NCBI RefSeq assembly: GCF_001644015.1 | Contig: NZ_LUUI01000122.1 | Coordinates: 1-52,506 of the forward strand | Direction of reading: 5' to 3' | Source of the DNA: Methylomonas lenta | GTDB taxonomy: Bacteria; Pseudomonadota; Gammaproteobacteria; Methylococcales; Methylomonadaceae | Length of the DNA stretch: 52,506 nucleotides | Shown here: positions 52,161-52,506 of the stretch, piece after piece | How positions within the stretch are numbered: the stretch's first letter is position 1 | How the letters are laid out: each line of letters begins with the position of its first letter | Translations under genes and position numbers: made by a program | The notes under the pieces: generated by a model | Told to the model about the DNA's origin: nothing | Seen by the model: the letters and a program-made list of their open reading frames with translations, nothing else | The model's database searches: none

Positions 52161-52506
52161 TTTCGTTCAACTTATACACTAGATACGACTTCTGGGGCAA
52201 CTTAACTGCACTCTACAACTGGGCCACAGGGCAATCGCGCTTAAATTAGTTTTAAAGCTAACATCAAGTCGATGAGGTATGGTCATATGCCAATACTTGT
52301 TAACCCAACTTCGTCATCTAATAACGCAGTTCCCCGCTATTTCAATCAGTTATAAATTTACTTAAATCCCAAATGTCGCGTTTATCCAAGACCGTAAGGT
52401 GTAATCATAGGGCGTCAATAGGTGTAGCCGTATTGCGCCGTATGTTGGCCAGAAAGGACTCGACCCATCTGAAGTACTTTAAAACGTTTGCGTATTCCAG
52501 TGAAAT
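52161..52506. other. Right-end non-coding stretch
   Basis: No gene could be supported. It contains the second copy of the 46-bp repeat (52299-52344). On the minus strand there are two short broken frames, one reading DKRDIWDLSKF before a stop at 52346. They look like decayed coding sequence. Confidence 0.45.
52299..52344 (+). repeat. 46-bp dispersed repeat, copy 2
   Basis: Matches 36527-36572 at 40 of 46 positions in the same orientation. It lies in non-coding DNA, 139 bases upstream of the longest rnk frame. No inverted-repeat structure was seen inside it. Confidence 0.8.

Noticed and set aside
52346-52400. Minus-strand DKRDIWDLSKF similar to GKKDIWDLSNL of the alpha-dioxygenase-like protein
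   Set aside because: Only about seven residues agree and the surrounding frame is broken with no further match, so a duplicated fragment cannot be distinguished from chance.

Overview
The window reads as chromosome of a gammaproteobacterium. The der-bamB-yfgM-hisS-pilW-rlmN-ndk block is typical of that class. PEP-CTERM proteins, a DUF6763-type protein and abundant interspersed intergenic repeats suggest Methylococcales (Methylomonas/Methylobacter-like methanotrophs). That placement is an inference from gene content; no rRNA or tRNA gene is visible to confirm it.

Layout. Positions 1-8.3 kb hold envelope and small-metabolism genes: DUF4136 and META lipoproteins, a cation diffusion facilitator, a D,D-carboxypeptidase with SPOR-like tail, SlyX, an ATPase, a MetA-type homoserine acyltransferase and a guanine-deaminase-like enzyme. 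They end at a 374-bp structured repeat with terminal inverted repeats. From 8.3 to 19.8 kb is a leftward housekeeping block: tpx, der, bamB, yfgM, hisS, pilW, rlmN, ndk, secD, yajC, psd, an FlhB-like small protein and queF. No secF follows secD. From 20 to 27 kb are corA, two tandem PEP-CTERM paralogues, a MITE-like element, a broken CBS-domain gene, a TVP38 protein, a sterol-desaturase-family enzyme and a DUF2064 transferase.

From 27 to 36.5 kb is a sensory and surface region. It has a FixL/FixJ-like pair, a stand-alone PAS protein and an OmpR-type DNA-binding protein with a degenerate receiver. These are followed by an export locus resembling the Fap functional-amyloid system: a long Asn/Asp/Thr repeat protein, two small exported proteins with a double-glycine-like motif, a C39-family (FapD-like) peptidase and a FapF-like outer-membrane barrel with N-terminal coiled coil.

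From 36.6 to 39.1 kb are a threonine aldolase and mgtE. From 39.4 to 47.8 kb is a compact six-gene leftward operon rich in haem-enzyme families. Its first gene is a large secreted protein with all the sequence hallmarks of fatty-acid alpha-dioxygenase (the haem peroxidase/cyclooxygenase superfamily). After it come a catalase-related protein lacking the distal His, a small unknown, an unknown with two repeated half-domains flanking a membrane segment, a DyP-type peroxidase and a second catalase-related protein. A divergent LuxR-type regulator at 48.0 kb probably controls it. I infer an oxylipin or fatty-acid-oxygenation pathway and regard this as the most interesting system here, with the Fap-like locus second.

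The right end holds a TPR protein with a membrane partner, a broken diguanylate cyclase, rnk and a repeat also present at 36.5 kb. All calls come from reading the sequence; no database search was run.
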